Of a stretch of DNA of 64,000 nucleotides, positions 24,421-35,648 are shown piece by piece. Numbering within the stretch: position 1 is the first letter of the stretch; each line of letters starts with the position of its first letter. A program made the position numbers and the translations under genes. Source of the DNA: Aegilops tauschii subsp. strangulata (taxonomy: Eukaryota > Streptophyta > Magnoliopsida > Poales > Poaceae); contig NC_053035.3 of NCBI RefSeq assembly GCF_002575655.3, positions 499,068,601 to 499,132,600 of the forward strand, read 5' to 3'. The notes under the pieces were generated by a model. That model was not told the DNA's origin, did not search any database, and was given only the letters and a program-made list of their open reading frames with translations.

Positions 24421-24628
24421 CCATTTAAATCTTGCTAGTCATTGGCAGGTGATAAATTATCCTTCCGCTAGTTCAAAGTAAGTGGACGGTTTAGAATCAT
24501 CTGGAACCACTCAATATTTCTCTTCAGTTACACAACGAATGCAGGATGAGCTTAACTACTAAACGGAGAGATCACAAGTGACATGCCGAAGAACAGTGCC
24601 AATCAGAAACACGGTTATTTTTCCATAT

Positions 24629-26073
24629 TTACAAGATAAACGGCTTCCTGTAGATGTCGAATGCTTCGGACGCGCACAGCTGAGGCTCCTGCAAAATTGA
24701 TCGAGGAAAGGTGAGGATGAATTAATTCTTGCGATTTGAAGTAGTTAACCTTAGTTAGTTTCAACAGTAATAATAATAAGAGTAGCTAATTGATGGATTA
24801 CCTGTGCGCTGCTGAAGGTGATGACCCGGCGGAAAAAGGAGCCGATGGGCCCAGGGATGCCGGAGTCACCGCCGTTGTCGCGGATGGTGGCCCGCATCGC
24901 GCTGAGCAGGCGACCGTAGGTGGTGCCCGGCTCAGACTCCACCGCCTTGATGAAGCTGTACGTCATGGCGCCGGTGGAGGTGGAGCCCAAGAACGCCTTC
25001 CTGTCTGACTCTGCGGAGGTTTGGCTGTCCCCGCAGCCGCTGAAGGAGATCGCCAGGCCGCCGCTGGTGCCTTTCTGCGCGTCCGGTTGACGGTTGTGGT
25101 TCTCCCATTGCCAGTACCCAGTTCTTGATTCCACGGAGGACAAAATTACGGCGAGGCAAAGCTACAGTCCGTGTACTGGAAATTAACTAGGAGTAGATTA
25201 GATGGTGTACGCACCTGGATATGCGACAGAGGTAGGGGAGATCGAGGATGGTGCCGCTGTGGCAGGTATCGATGATGGCGTGGAGCTTGACGCCTGCGCC
25301 GAGGGGGCGGACGATGGTCTCGTTGATCTCGTCATCGAGGATCACGCCGCGATCCTCGAAGTCCTGAGGGCAGAGCGCCTCGTCGTAGCCGTCCACCTCG
25401 TCGCCGTTGTTGTCCAGCTTCTGGACGCCGTGGCCGGAGAAGTGGAACACCAGGGAGTCGCCGGAGGTGCAGCCCTCCACCAGCCACCGCATCGCCAGCC
25501 GGATGTTTTCCTTGGTCGGCCAACGGTACGGGTCCTTCTCCTCCTCTGTCCATGGGATGGGATGGATGCTCACAAAATCGAGCTTTACGTACGTGTTCAA
25601 CTTTGACGAAAATGGTTTCTTTGTTTGCTTTGCTTACGCGTGAGGGCGAGGATGGAGTCGCCGGGGAAGCCGAACCTCTGGCGGAGCAAGTAGGCCATGC
25701 AGTTGACGTCGTTGACGGTGCCTTTGAGCTCGTACTTGGTGAAGCTGTAGCTGATGCCGACGAGGAGCGCCCGCTTCTTGCCGCGGGCGCGCGGGTAGCT
25801 GGCCGGCAGGCGGTACGGGTCGCCGGCACGCATCGACCCGGAGGACGCGGGCGGCGGCGGCTGCGGCTGCGACGGAGACCCGAAGAGCAGGCCCTTGATG
25901 AAGCCCACGGCCTGGTGCAGGCCGCCGTTGTGCTGCGGCCGGCGCTCCACGCGCGTCGTGGTGTGGCAGAGCGCGCAACGAACGGAGCGCGCGCCCGGCG
26001 GCGCGGAGATGGACGCGCCGCAGCGGCTGCACCATGTTGTCCGCGTCTGCCTTGAGCTCGCCATGAATGACAT
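24629..26073 (-). CDS. Type I metacaspase with LSD1-type zinc finger
   Basis: Four exons: 26064 (or 26073) to 25638, 25545-25215, 25123-24802 and 24688-24629, joined by 92-, 91- and 113-base GT-AG introns with matching phases. The product is 379 residues from the ATG at 26064, or 382 from the in-frame ATG at 26073. The N-terminus has an LSD1-like zinc finger (Cys12, Cys15, Cys30, Cys33: WCSRC...VRCALC), followed by a Pro-rich linker. The C14 catalytic region starts at KKRALLVGIS. The dyad is His181 in FHFSGHG and Cys237 in DTCHSGT, and the p10-like part begins after KGTSGGLAISFSGC. The last exon encodes EPQLCASEAFDIYRKPFIL. Type I metacaspases are Arg/Lys-specific cysteine proteases involved in cell death, immunity and protein quality control. 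All key residues are intact. Confidence 0.93.
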
Positions 26074-26295
26074 ATGTGAGTAGCTAGCTAGCTAGACAGG
26101 CGGCATCAAGTGAAGAAGAAGGTACGTATGAAGGTGATGAGTTCATATGTGTCAGTGTTTCTGCGTAGGAGATGGAATCGAGCGAGTTCGACAAGTGGAC
26201 CCTGTTGCGGTGTGGTGCGTTGTGGGTGGCCAATGGCAAGGTGATGGTATTCCCCGATGCTCCCTTTCGGTTCGTCCATATGGCTGCTTTATTCC

Positions 26296-26332
26296 GACGA
26301 GCATTCGATGCTTCATAGCGACGTGCGGGTAA
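26296..26332 (+). repeat. 37-bp exact direct repeat, copy 1
   Basis: The 37-mer starting GACGAGCATTCGATGCTTCA and ending GCGGGTAA recurs without a mismatch at 26712-26748, 416 bases downstream. Confidence 0.75.
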
Positions 26333-26711
26333 GAAGGAATCATATTTCATACTAGGGGTAACGCGTGCTTTGCCGTGCAGGTTCGTTAGCTGTATATAAC
26401 TATTTTGTTTTTCTCATTGGTTATTGTAGCAACTCATAATTCCACGCATACAATCATTCCGAGCATACGACGGAGGCGGTCGAGCAAACGCGGACCCAAG
26501 GGCCCTATTAGCAAAAATGGTACACACATGGCCGCATGTATTATTCCATTTTGGTCCACTGAAACATGTGCTTATAATTCAAATTCAAATTATGAATATT
26601 AAATGTCTAAAAAAATAATTAATGTATAAAAAGCCAAATGAACCCTGAATAATTCCATATTTCAATACGACACTTATATTTATCTATGTTGCATGTAGAA
26701 AAAAAATCCAA

Positions 26712-26748
26712 GACGAGCATTCGATGCTTCATAGCGACGTGCGGGTAA
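26712..26748 (+). repeat. 37-bp exact direct repeat, copy 2
   Basis: Identical to 26296-26332. Here it lies inside the repeat unit whose other copy (34.0 kb) has a diverged sequence at this place, so the exact match to copy 1 must be recent. Confidence 0.75.
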
Positions 26749-26887
26749 AAAGCCAAGTGACACTTTCCCTATCGCAATCACGAAACTTCTTGTGTGAAGC
26801 TACGATTTGTAAGAGGCTTGTACTAAAGTTTGCCTTAAATTGGATAATTTTTTACCACAATATATATGTGCCATGTCATGACACCAT

Positions 26888-27364
26888 TGTCGGTGTCAAA
26901 ACCGGCAGATCTCGGGTAGGGGGTTCCAAGCTGTGGATCATGGATCGATGGGTAACAGGAGACAGGGGACACGATGTTTACCCAGGTTCGGGCCCTCTCT
27001 ATCGAGGTAATACCCTACTTCCTGCTTGATTGATCTTGATGAATATAGGGTTACAGGAGTTGATCTACCTCGAGATCATATGTTGTGGTCTAAACCCTAG
27101 AGGTATGATGAGTAATGTCATAATGATCTAGCATCTAGCCTGGCCTTGGCTTATATAATGTACCAGAGGCTTAGGATAACAAGAGTCCTAGTCGAATACG
27201 CTGGTGGAGATGAGTCCTTGTCTTGATCAAGTCTTGTGGAATCTTCCTCGTGTATGCATCGGCTGTCCGAACTGGCCCATGAGTAAACGGCCATGGGGTC
27301 CTCGGCCCAATCCAACTGATCGGGAGACGACGTGGTGAGTACCCCCTAGTCCAGGACACCGTCA
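26888..27364 (+). repeat. 5' LTR of the ACCAT element
   Basis: 477 bp, TGTCGGTG...CCGTCA. A GGCTTATATAATG motif at about 27147-27159 is a likely TATA box of the LTR promoter. Confidence 0.85.
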
Positions 27365-27599
27365 GTAGCCCCCTGAACCGGTCTTCAAGTTGGGGACGCT
27401 CCTCGATTCTTCCGAACTGTTCTTCATTTTCGGCCGTCGGTCGTGAAAACTGGTTCAACAAATCTTCTCATCTTTAATCTTGAGGATCGCCGAAGTGAAT
27501 CCGAAGAGCTTACACGTCGGGTATCCGAGGAGCCCTTTAAGTCTTCGGCCTTTATCAATGCCTTGTTATTTTTATGCCACGCCTCGGGTTTGAAGTGTT

Positions 27600-27845
27600 G
27601 CCCGTGCGGCGGTGTCCTCTTGCATCCGAGCTCCAACGCCGGACTGCATTCGAGGTATCTTTTGCAGCCGAGCCCCAACGCCGGACCGCTTCTGAGCTCC
27701 AATGCTGGAATGTATCCGAGCTCCAATGCCGGACTGTATCCGAGCTCTAACGCCGGACTATGTCCAAGCTCCAACGCCGGACTATGTCCAAGCTCCAACG
27801 CCAGACTGTATCCAAGCTCAAACGTCGGACTATATCCGAGGTGTC
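27600..27845 (+). repeat. 24-bp minisatellite
   Basis: About nine imperfect units of the type TATCCGAGCTCCAACGCCGG plus ACTG lie head to tail, just inside the LTR element. Because 24 is a multiple of three, both strands stay open and encode octapeptide repeats (for example PSSNAGLC), but these are by-products of the array rather than evidence of a protein. Confidence 0.8.
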
Positions 27846-30800
27846 ATAGATCACCTTGGTTCAAAAAAGTTGAAGGAGTTAGCCGAGCTTAATGCCGGAA
27901 ATGTCCTCTATGGAGCTAGCCACTTGCATCCGAGCTATATCCCGAAATGCTTTCGAGGTGGTTCAGCACCTCGGTCATAGGCTGATTGTTTGCGGATTTT
28001 ATTTCCGACTTATGCAATTTTTTTTCTTACGAGATATGTAGCCAATAGCCCTCAAGGTGTGTGTCGGCCTAAAATTCCGAGATGCACTCTAGAGGAGAGA
28101 GTGATTGGCGGACGGGCCCTTGAGAGAGGGTTTTGAGAAGTCGTCGTAATATACTAGCTTGATGCCGGATAGGTCCATATGGTACCTATTGTTGTCCGAA
28201 GACGCGTTTGCGCATAGTTCGGTCAAGCCGAACACTGAGCACTTTGAATTTTCTGCATTGAATAGGCAATGCAGTAGCCCCCGAGACACTGGTCGGGTGG
28301 CAACACCAGATCAGGGGATCGATGTACCCCTTTAATATTTGTAAATGATAAGCACGAAGCCCAGTAGCCCCCGAACCTTAATGTGGGCACGGGTGACCGA
28401 ATTAAGGATCGATATCCAGAGTAAAATCACAAAGTATGTGTAATGATTCTATGTATCCAAGTACTCTACATCATTAATGCTCGGATCCGCATTGTACAAA
28501 ACTTTATTGACCGACCATCGGCTTCAACCTCCTCGGCCAGCAGCCAAGGAGTGTTTGTCCTACTTTATAAAGCCTTTATGAGGGCAAAGATTTACGACAA
28601 ACAAGGCAATCCGGCCATACAGTTTTATAAACAAAGGTACGCAGAGAGATATGTTATATTACTTTTTAACGTAAGAAACATCTTCCAAAGAAAATAGTCC
28701 TGCTATCGGTTCATTTCTTTGGGTTGTCATGCTAAGCATGATCATGAAACCTCAGCTCCGATCAATGTGGGAGCAAAATATTGAAGATTTAGTTTGGGGA
28801 AAGTTCCTGAACTATGTGGTCTTTAAAGAACCTAAATGTTCACTTCCGTCGTTGCCGACCAATTATATCCTTTAAGATCGCTAGCTTTCGGCTTCACCCA
28901 GTCTGAGGTACTAACTCGGATGACCCGGTAGTAACAATCACAGAGGTGCTCCCTTTACCGCCTAGCCGAACAATCGGGAACGTAGGGGTAAGCACAGGAG
29001 CCAGGCAACCCAGCTTGGCCAAAATCTTCAGTCAAATTGATGCATATTTATGGCTTTATAACGATGATTATGGAAGGCAGCCCTCGTATATTAAATACAA
29101 ACGCTGATGATATGTTTATTTTGACTCCGTTGCGACCATTTATCAGTTGAAAGTGGCCCATCGTCGGCTTCCACCCCCTTGTAGATGCTACGCAGGGTGT
29201 TTCCGTAATAACAAAACAACCCTTAGCCGACGTCTCGGTGCCCAAAGGCGGTTGTGTTAGCGGAAACGAGGCAATCAGATATGCGGGCTTTATAACTTTC
29301 ACTTAGTCATAGGAGCTTAAAGTTGGGAGGCCAGCTACTAGCCCCTGTTTAGTGTTCGGCGACAGACGAGGTCAAGCCGAAAACACTTCGGCCAAAGTTA
29401 TGAACGGCCCGTCATTTAACACATTCATCGGACCGCTGACCAATTTACGCTTATTGTGACAGTCAGTTTTCGGCTTTCTCCACTGAGGTGCTTAACCATG
29501 CGAGTTGGAAGCACAATCGCAGTGGTTCTCCCTTTGCACACCTAGCCGAACAAAGCGGAACGTAGGAGGCAAGCACAGGAGCCGGGCAACCCAACTATTT
29601 ACCAAAGACACAATTTGAAACCGATGCATATATAGCAATATCCGAGAATGTTTTTGCCGAATCTATAAAGGTGTCCGGCGTTGCACTGCGAGACTTATGC
29701 TGGAAACACACAAAAAGTTTAAAAGTGCCATATGCTTGGATAACCAAAAAACTTCAATAAAAACTTGACGTCCGAACTAGATCAAGTGTTCGGTGCCAAT
29801 CTGAAAATTGGTCTTAGAAAAAAAAAATTGTGCTTCTGTCGTGCTTTAAAATGACACATCCTATCTCAAGACTTTAAGTGGGTCAGCCTACGGCTTCAAC
29901 CTCCTATCCCGAAGGCGGAGTACTTCTCGTTAGGCCAGTTTAGCAAACTAAACTCTAGTGGCTTTGAGAGAGAAATTAGGCTCCCCGGCTATTGACCACA
30001 CACTCGCGTCGAAAAAAGGAGTGATAGAAAAAAAGGCTTTGCAACGACTAAGAAGAAGAACACTTATTATAAAACAGCTCATATTAATTTAAGAGCCCCC
30101 AAGTGACTTGGGTAAAAGAATTTTATGTATAATGATAGTATGTACCGAAGTACTAATATCATATATGTGTTCACCCGAACTTTAAACGCGTCTTAACCGA
30201 CCGTCGGCTTCTCCCTCTTCGGTCAAGGGCCAAAAAGTGTTATGTACTCCACCTGTCGAGAATATCGATGGTGTTTCCGATAACCAGGCAATCAGACCAT
30301 AAGGCTGTAACAGACAAAGCGCGCTCAGGGAACTTATGCTATATTACTAACCAAGTGTAAGAAGCATCTTCGAAGAAAATAGTACCTCACCGGTACCTTT
30401 CTTCGGTTGCTCATTATTACTATGAGACTTGTGCAATAGATTGTATGTACTCATGAGTTCCGTTGTGTGCCGACCATATTGAAAACAATAAGAGTGCTAG
30501 CTTTCGGCTTCACCCAGTCTGAGGTCCGAGCTCGGATGACCCGATCGTGACAATCGCAGAGGTGCTCCCTTTACTCCCTAGCCGAACAATCGGGAATGTA
30601 GGGGTAAACACAGGAGCAAGGCAACCCAGCTTGCGGAACACTTAAGTCAACATGGTGCATATTGTGGCGTAATACACGAACAAGGAACGAAGCCATGCAA
30701 GTATAATCATATGCAAAGTTAAAGGCTTCATAAAGGAAGCCCCCAAGCAAACGGGGTATTTGAATTTGTGTGTCACAAACAAAGTTTTGACAAGGAAGTT

Positions 30801-33167
30801 TTCACAAACAACTTTTTGCAAAAAAGTATAATGCTTGGTCGAACCGAACACAAGTTAAAAATTTAAAACTTTGAGCATGAAAGCGACTTAGCTGGTTAAT
30901 GTGTTCGGCATTGATGACGCGGTCCGAGCTTGGTGCGGGACGAGGTTCCATCCCCCAAGCCGGTCCCGAGGTGGCGGAGCAAAGAGCTCGGCACTCCGAA
31001 GTGGTGACATAGCATGGCCAATGCAGGCCGGCAGAGTGACGCTGAGGTCCCTGGCGTGGGTTAATGAAGTGTTGACGAAGCCCCCCGTCCAGTCGAGGTG
31101 GCGTGGTATGTCAGTACGCCGAGGTGGCAACACTGCCTGACCCGAATCATTTACTTGTGCACAAAAAATAGTGCAAATCGGAGATAATAGTAATAATAAT
31201 AAATTTAAAAAATGTAGCATAATAAATAATTTATGCAAAGTGAATAATTAAAAGAATATGGCCCATGCGCCGAACAGCCGACGAGATAGAACCCTCTTGA
31301 TGATGCCGAAGTCCCCGAGGCAACCGAACATGTCGGTATAGCAATTCGACCAACAAGGTGATCATGCGAGCAAATTTATGCCGATTGGGACGACCACGTC
31401 GGCTTGCCAAAGTGACCGCGTGACGCAGTCGAAGTCGATTACCTACACACATAAAATAGTGCGGTCCAAAAAATAATAATATAAATTTATATAAAATCCT
31501 TGCATTATTGCTTTACGCAAAAATAATTTATTTAAAGAGATGTGGCCTGGCGCCAAAGTCAATGTCGATGCAGGGCGTCGGCGCGACCCGGTGAAGGCAT
31601 GGCAAAGCCTGAATTCACAGGCCGGTCCGAGTTCCGGATGCGGCATTCGCCGAACTATATACGGAGACTGACCGAACCACCACGCGGCCGCCGTTAATGC
31701 GGCCATCATTTGATAGACCTGTATACAGATGATGGAAGAAACCAGAGTAATAATTCCTCAGAAAAATAAACCTAAGCAAGAAAAAATTACTAGGATTAAC
31801 AGCACCTAGTTTATCTGTTGTAGCAATATGAAGAAAGGTTACTCCCAAAATTGGGACTCGATCTGCACACCCATTGCCTGATGGGCGATGAAGCGACGGC
31901 ATGGCGATGCTGGCAAAGGTTGGCTCGCCGAGGCAAAGCCCCCGGTCCAGCTAATGTGACGAAGCTGGTCGGCTGGTGACGCCGAAGTCTCCGGAGTAGG
32001 CTGATGAAGAGATGGCGAAACCCTCGGTCTAGGCCGAGGTAACGGAGCGGGTCGGTAAAGAGACGTTGCAACTGCCATGTCAGCCGAGGTGTTGAAGTAG
32101 TTCGCCGTGATGGACATCAGCTTGAAGAAGTAACAGTGCGGTCATGCCGACGCTGGTCATAACTTGCGATGCTGTCAAAGCCGGATTGATGAAGTGACCG
32201 AGCGACGATGTCGGCGCGCCTGACCCGTGCAATCCGTGGGGGCGATGGTGTGGGTGATAATTTAGTCTTCGTGACGTCGAACTCTTGTTCGGCTTGCCGA
32301 GCTGATGATCCGATAAGGTTGGGCTCGGCTCGATGAAGCGATGATCTGTCTAACGCAGGTCGGCAGACATGGAGTAAGGGCTGGTTTGACACCGGCGTGA
32401 TGGTGAAGATTACCTCTGAAAAGGAGCAAATTTTATGAGCATGTGTTCGGAAACAAAACACAATACCCTACAAAGAGATTTTTCTAAAAAGGTTGTCCAA
32501 TATCCCGTTCATGAAGAAAGATGAACTCAGGTCGGACTCGTATTCGTGCTGAAAACAGATCCGAAAAGTGATGCACTAATCGAAAGGTTCCCGGAGTTTG
32601 GACGGTCGGATCGAGCTGCAATTTTGAGGGGTGGTAGATATAGGAATTCCGCAGCCGATCAACGGTTGGATCTTCCAAAGGACGTCCAAGCTAGATGCTA
32701 GACACTACGCTCCAAACTCGTCCAGATTCCCGTCCAGATTCGACACAGCTCCGGTGTATCGGAGGTCGGCGTAGATTACTCCATCGGAACGCGATAAAAT
32801 TTTGCATGGTTGTTGTAGACTTAATTCCGCACAATTCCATCGAAGCAATCGTTAAAACGACACTCGAGGAGGCGGTGGCGGCGGATACAAGTTTGCTGTC
32901 CAGAAAAACAGCACGGCCGCTCAAGGGCAATGTTGACGTTGAGCCCTCGAGCTCCATGGATGATTCCTCCATGATCATGATAGAGATCGGAGTTGACCTT
33001 GTTGTAGGTCATCGATCGAACATGACGATCTGACGCGGAGTGCAGTCCTTGGTCGAGTCAAGGTGACCAGTCGAGCCGGCGACGAAGATGCCGACGTCGC
33101 AGTTGATCTGCAGTCGAGTCATTGATCCTTTGCCGATACACAGCGGAACTCTCAATGAAAGCACCAT

Positions 33168-33648
33168 TGTTGGTGTCAAAACCGGGAGATATCGGGTAGG
33201 GGGTCGCAAGCTGTGGATCGTGGATCGATGGGTAACAGGAGACAGGGGACACGATGTTTACCCAGGTTCGCGCCCTCTCTATCGAGGTAATACCCTACTT
33301 CCTGCTTGATTGATCTTGATGAATATAGGATTACAAGAGTTGATCTACCTCGAGATCATATGATGTGGTCTAAACCCTAGAGGTATGATGAGTAATGTCA
33401 TAATGATCTAGCATCTAGCCTGGCCTCGGCTTATATAATGTACCAGAGGCCTAGGATAACAAGAGTCCTAGTCAAATACGCCGGTGGAGAGGAGTCCTTG
33501 TCTTGATCACCAAGTCTTGTGGAATTTTTCTCGTGTATGCATCGGCTGTCCAAACTGGCCCATGAGTAAACGGCCATGGGGGTCCTCGGCCCAATCCAAC
33601 TGACCGGGGGACGACGTGGTGAGTACCCCCTAGTCCAGGACACCGTCA
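33168..33648 (+). repeat. 3' LTR of the ACCAT element
   Basis: 481 bp, TGTTGGTG...CCGTCA, followed directly by the ACCAT duplication. It differs from the 5' LTR by about 20 substitutions and small indels. Confidence 0.85.
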
Positions 33649-33653
33649 ACCAT

Positions 33654-34460
33654 GCCAAGTTTCATAAATTTGACGAGTTTTTAATTTATGGGCATTTAAA
33701 AACAAAGATTATCCATGTTTGAGGCCGAGCCAGGACATCGAGATGTTTGTAATTCACACCCATTTTTTGCATTAGACCTAAACATACAGCCAAGGATTTA
33801 TACATACATACATACATATATATATATATATATCATTTTTAACCCATTTTGATGCACTGGAGCATGTGCTTGCAGTTTAAATTTGAATTATGCACATTAA
33901 ATGCCTAGAAAACTGAATTAATGTATAAAAAGTTCAAACGAACCCTGAATAATTTCATGTGTTAGCACGGCACTCCTATTGGTCTACGTTGCCTGTAGAA
34001 AAAAATCAAGGCGAGAAGATTCAGCGAATGTCGTTTCGCTCACAAGGTTGATAAGTTTCCCATCGGAACCGCGAGGCTTCTAGCGAGAAGTTCCGGTTTG
34101 TAAGAGGCTTGTACCAAAACATGGCCCAAATTGGATAATTTTTTACCACGGCATATATGTGCCATGTCATGACACAATGATAAGTTTCATAATTTTCAAG
34201 TGAGTTTTGGATTTACGGGGATTTAAAAAACCAAGATTCTCAATGTTGGCTGAGTCAAGACACCCATATGTTTGTAATTTTTTCCCTTTTCTTGCATGGT
34301 ACCTAAACATGCACCCAAAGACACATATATGATTTTTCAACTCATTTTGATGCACTGGAGAATGTGTTTGTAGTTCAAATTTGAATTATGCACATTAAAT
34401 GTCTAGAAAACTCAATTATAATGTATAAAAAAGGCCGAACGAACCCTGAATAATTTAAAG
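33654..34460 (+). repeat. Tandem copies of a ~520-bp repeat unit
   Basis: The unit runs from AAGTTTCATAA through ATTTAAAAAC, CCTAAACAT, TTTGAATTATGCACATTAAA and AACCCTGAATAATT to TTTTTTACCACGGCATATAT. A full copy begins at about 33657 and a second, partial copy at about 34184. The right half of a third copy is at 26540-26887; the LTR element inserted between that half and the copy at 33657. Confidence 0.6.
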
Positions 34461-34912
34461 CAAAAAATTATGGTCAACTGTTTGGCACCCATGGGTGAGC
34501 ACTATGTGCACACGTCGTGCTAGCTCGTGCTTCCTTCTTTCATAAGTTTTCTATATTAATGGTGTTATATATCCAATTATGCTACCGTTTCCCGCCATTC
34601 CCCCAATCGGTTTTCCGCCACTCCTTTTTTTGAGAAGAATCCGCCACTCCTCCCATTGGTTTTCCGCTGCCAGTGTCCATGGGCATAGAAGGCTAGGTGG
34701 CGACACACCGGCCATACGGCAGTATACCATTCCAAGCATGCCAATCCGGCTAAGAGCCGCCCTCATCATCAACCTCCTCAACGAGGAGAACGAGCCGAAG
34801 CAAGCCGAAGAGCAAGAACGGCCATGCGCGGGCGAGCAAGAGCTGCATCGCTCCACCGAGCGTGAGCAGTATCATCGCGCCCGGTGCTTGAGTGGGCCAA
34901 TATCTACACATG
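34461..34912 (+). other. Left flank of the CACTA element, interrupted open frame
   Basis: A plus-strand frame open from 34579 has a charged, Glu/Gln-rich second half (residues such as NLLNEENEPKQAEEQER). It runs into the CACTA insertion, and if the element and one TSD copy are ignored it stays open to a stop at 50363-50365, 155 codons in all. No family is recognised, so this may be a gene fragment or chance. Confidence 0.3.
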
Positions 34913-34949
34913 CACTAGTAGAAAACTGGGCTTTGGTCACAGGGCAATG

Positions 34950-35170
34950 TTCACATTAGTCCCGGTTCAGTCACGAACCGGGACTAATGTGAGCATTGGT
35001 CCCGGTTCGTGCGGCCAGGGGCCTGCCGGGCATCGTGGGGGCATTGGTCCCGGTTCGTCCGAACCCTTTGGTCCTGGTTGGTGGGACAAACCGGGACCAA
35101 TGGGCCAAGCTCCTGGCCCACCACCCTTTAGTCCCGGTTCATACCACAAACCGAGACTAAAGGGCTGGTC
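34950..35170 (+). repeat. Left subterminal palindrome array of the CACTA element
   Basis: Several units of the type TTAGTCCCGGTTC...GAACCGGGACTAA lie in both orientations. Such arrays are the expected binding region of the TNPA-like protein of CACTA elements. Confidence 0.8.
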
Positions 35171-35186
35171 CTAGTTGCGGCCAGTG

Positions 35187-35235
35187 TTTAGTCCCACCAC
35201 GCCAACCGAAGGGCGCTCACACCAGTTTATAAGCC
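35187..35235 (+). promoter_or_regulatory. TATA block 1 (plus)
   Basis: TTTAGTCCCACC followed about 30 bases later by AGTTTATAAGCC. The same block recurs at 42379 (plus) and, inverted, at 37149, 42151 and 43520. Hairpin 1 starts about 35 bases downstream. Confidence 0.5.
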
Positions 35236-35268
35236 TGTCCCTCTATGCCTTGTTGAGCTTCTCTTAAA

Positions 35269-35373
35269 GTGAAAATAGATGCCCTTATACAGGGAATTTC
35301 ACCTAAATTCACAGTAAATTGAAATTTACTGTGAATTTAGGTTTAATTTTCTCTATAAGCGCATCTATGTTCA
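35269..35373 (+). ncRNA. Hairpin 1, microRNA-precursor-like
   Basis: An inverted repeat with a stem of about 52 bases and almost no loop. The inner part ACCTAAATTCACAGTAAATT pairs perfectly with its partner; the outer part (ATAGATGC, CTTATA) pairs with about seven mismatches. Short bulges within a long stem, 35 bases downstream of a TATA block, resemble a young MIR gene or siRNA hairpin. No known microRNA is recognised. A MITE remnant would look similar. Confidence 0.4.
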
Positions 35374-35425
35374 TTTTTTTATATTTATAAAATAAATAAA
35401 CCTTAATAAAATAAATAAAACTAAA

Positions 35426-35648
35426 TAAACCTTAATAAAATAAAATAAAATAAACTATAGTAACTACAATAAATAAACCTTAATAAATTAAGTAAAAATA
35501 GCAGCAGTAAAATAAATAAAAATAGCAGCAGTAAAATAAATAAAAATAAAATAATTAAAGTAAAATACATAAGTAATTAGAAATAAAATAAATAAGTTTT
35601 TTGTTGTAAGTAGAAACAAAACAAAACAAATAAAGCAAAAGAGAAAAA
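35426..35648 (+). repeat. Direct duplication D, copy 1
   Basis: About 220 bp of AT-rich DNA (CTTAATAAAATAAAATAAAA, two AATAGCAGCAGTAAAATAAA units, then TTTTTTGTTGTAAGTAGAAA) recur almost unchanged 1326 bases downstream. Confidence 0.8.

Larger units (their letters stand above)
26074..26887. other. Metacaspase promoter side with repeat DNA
   Basis: The first ~250 bases are the probable minus-strand promoter of the metacaspase. Bases 26345-26395 (CTAGGGGTAACGCGTGCTTTG) resemble the termini of old grass DNA elements. From about 26540 the DNA is the right half of the repeat unit found again at 33.85-34.16 kb, and it is cut at 26887 by the LTR element. Confidence 0.45.
26888..33648 (+). mobile_element. 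LTR retrotransposon without pol, TSD ACCAT
   Basis: Two direct repeats of 477 and 481 bp, both starting TGT(C/T)GGTGTCAAAACCGG and ending GGACACCGTCA, enclose 5.8 kb. ACCAT flanks the whole unit (26883-26887 and 33649-33653). By eye the LTRs differ at about 20 sites (~4%), which at 1.3e-8 substitutions per site per year would mean roughly 1.6 million years. The interior has no gag, protease, reverse transcriptase or integrase frame; it is made of diverged repeated modules (AACCTCCTCGGCC-type and CCTAGCCGAACAATCGGGAA-type) and AT-rich spacers. It would depend on a helper element. The start of the interior, GTAGCCCCCTGAAC, resembles that of the gypsy-type element at the right edge of the window. 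Confidence 0.85.

Noticed and set aside
27443..27892. Repeat protein encoded by the 24-bp array
   Set aside because: Open frames on both strands follow automatically from a repeat length divisible by three. They start and end at arbitrary points in an LTR element.
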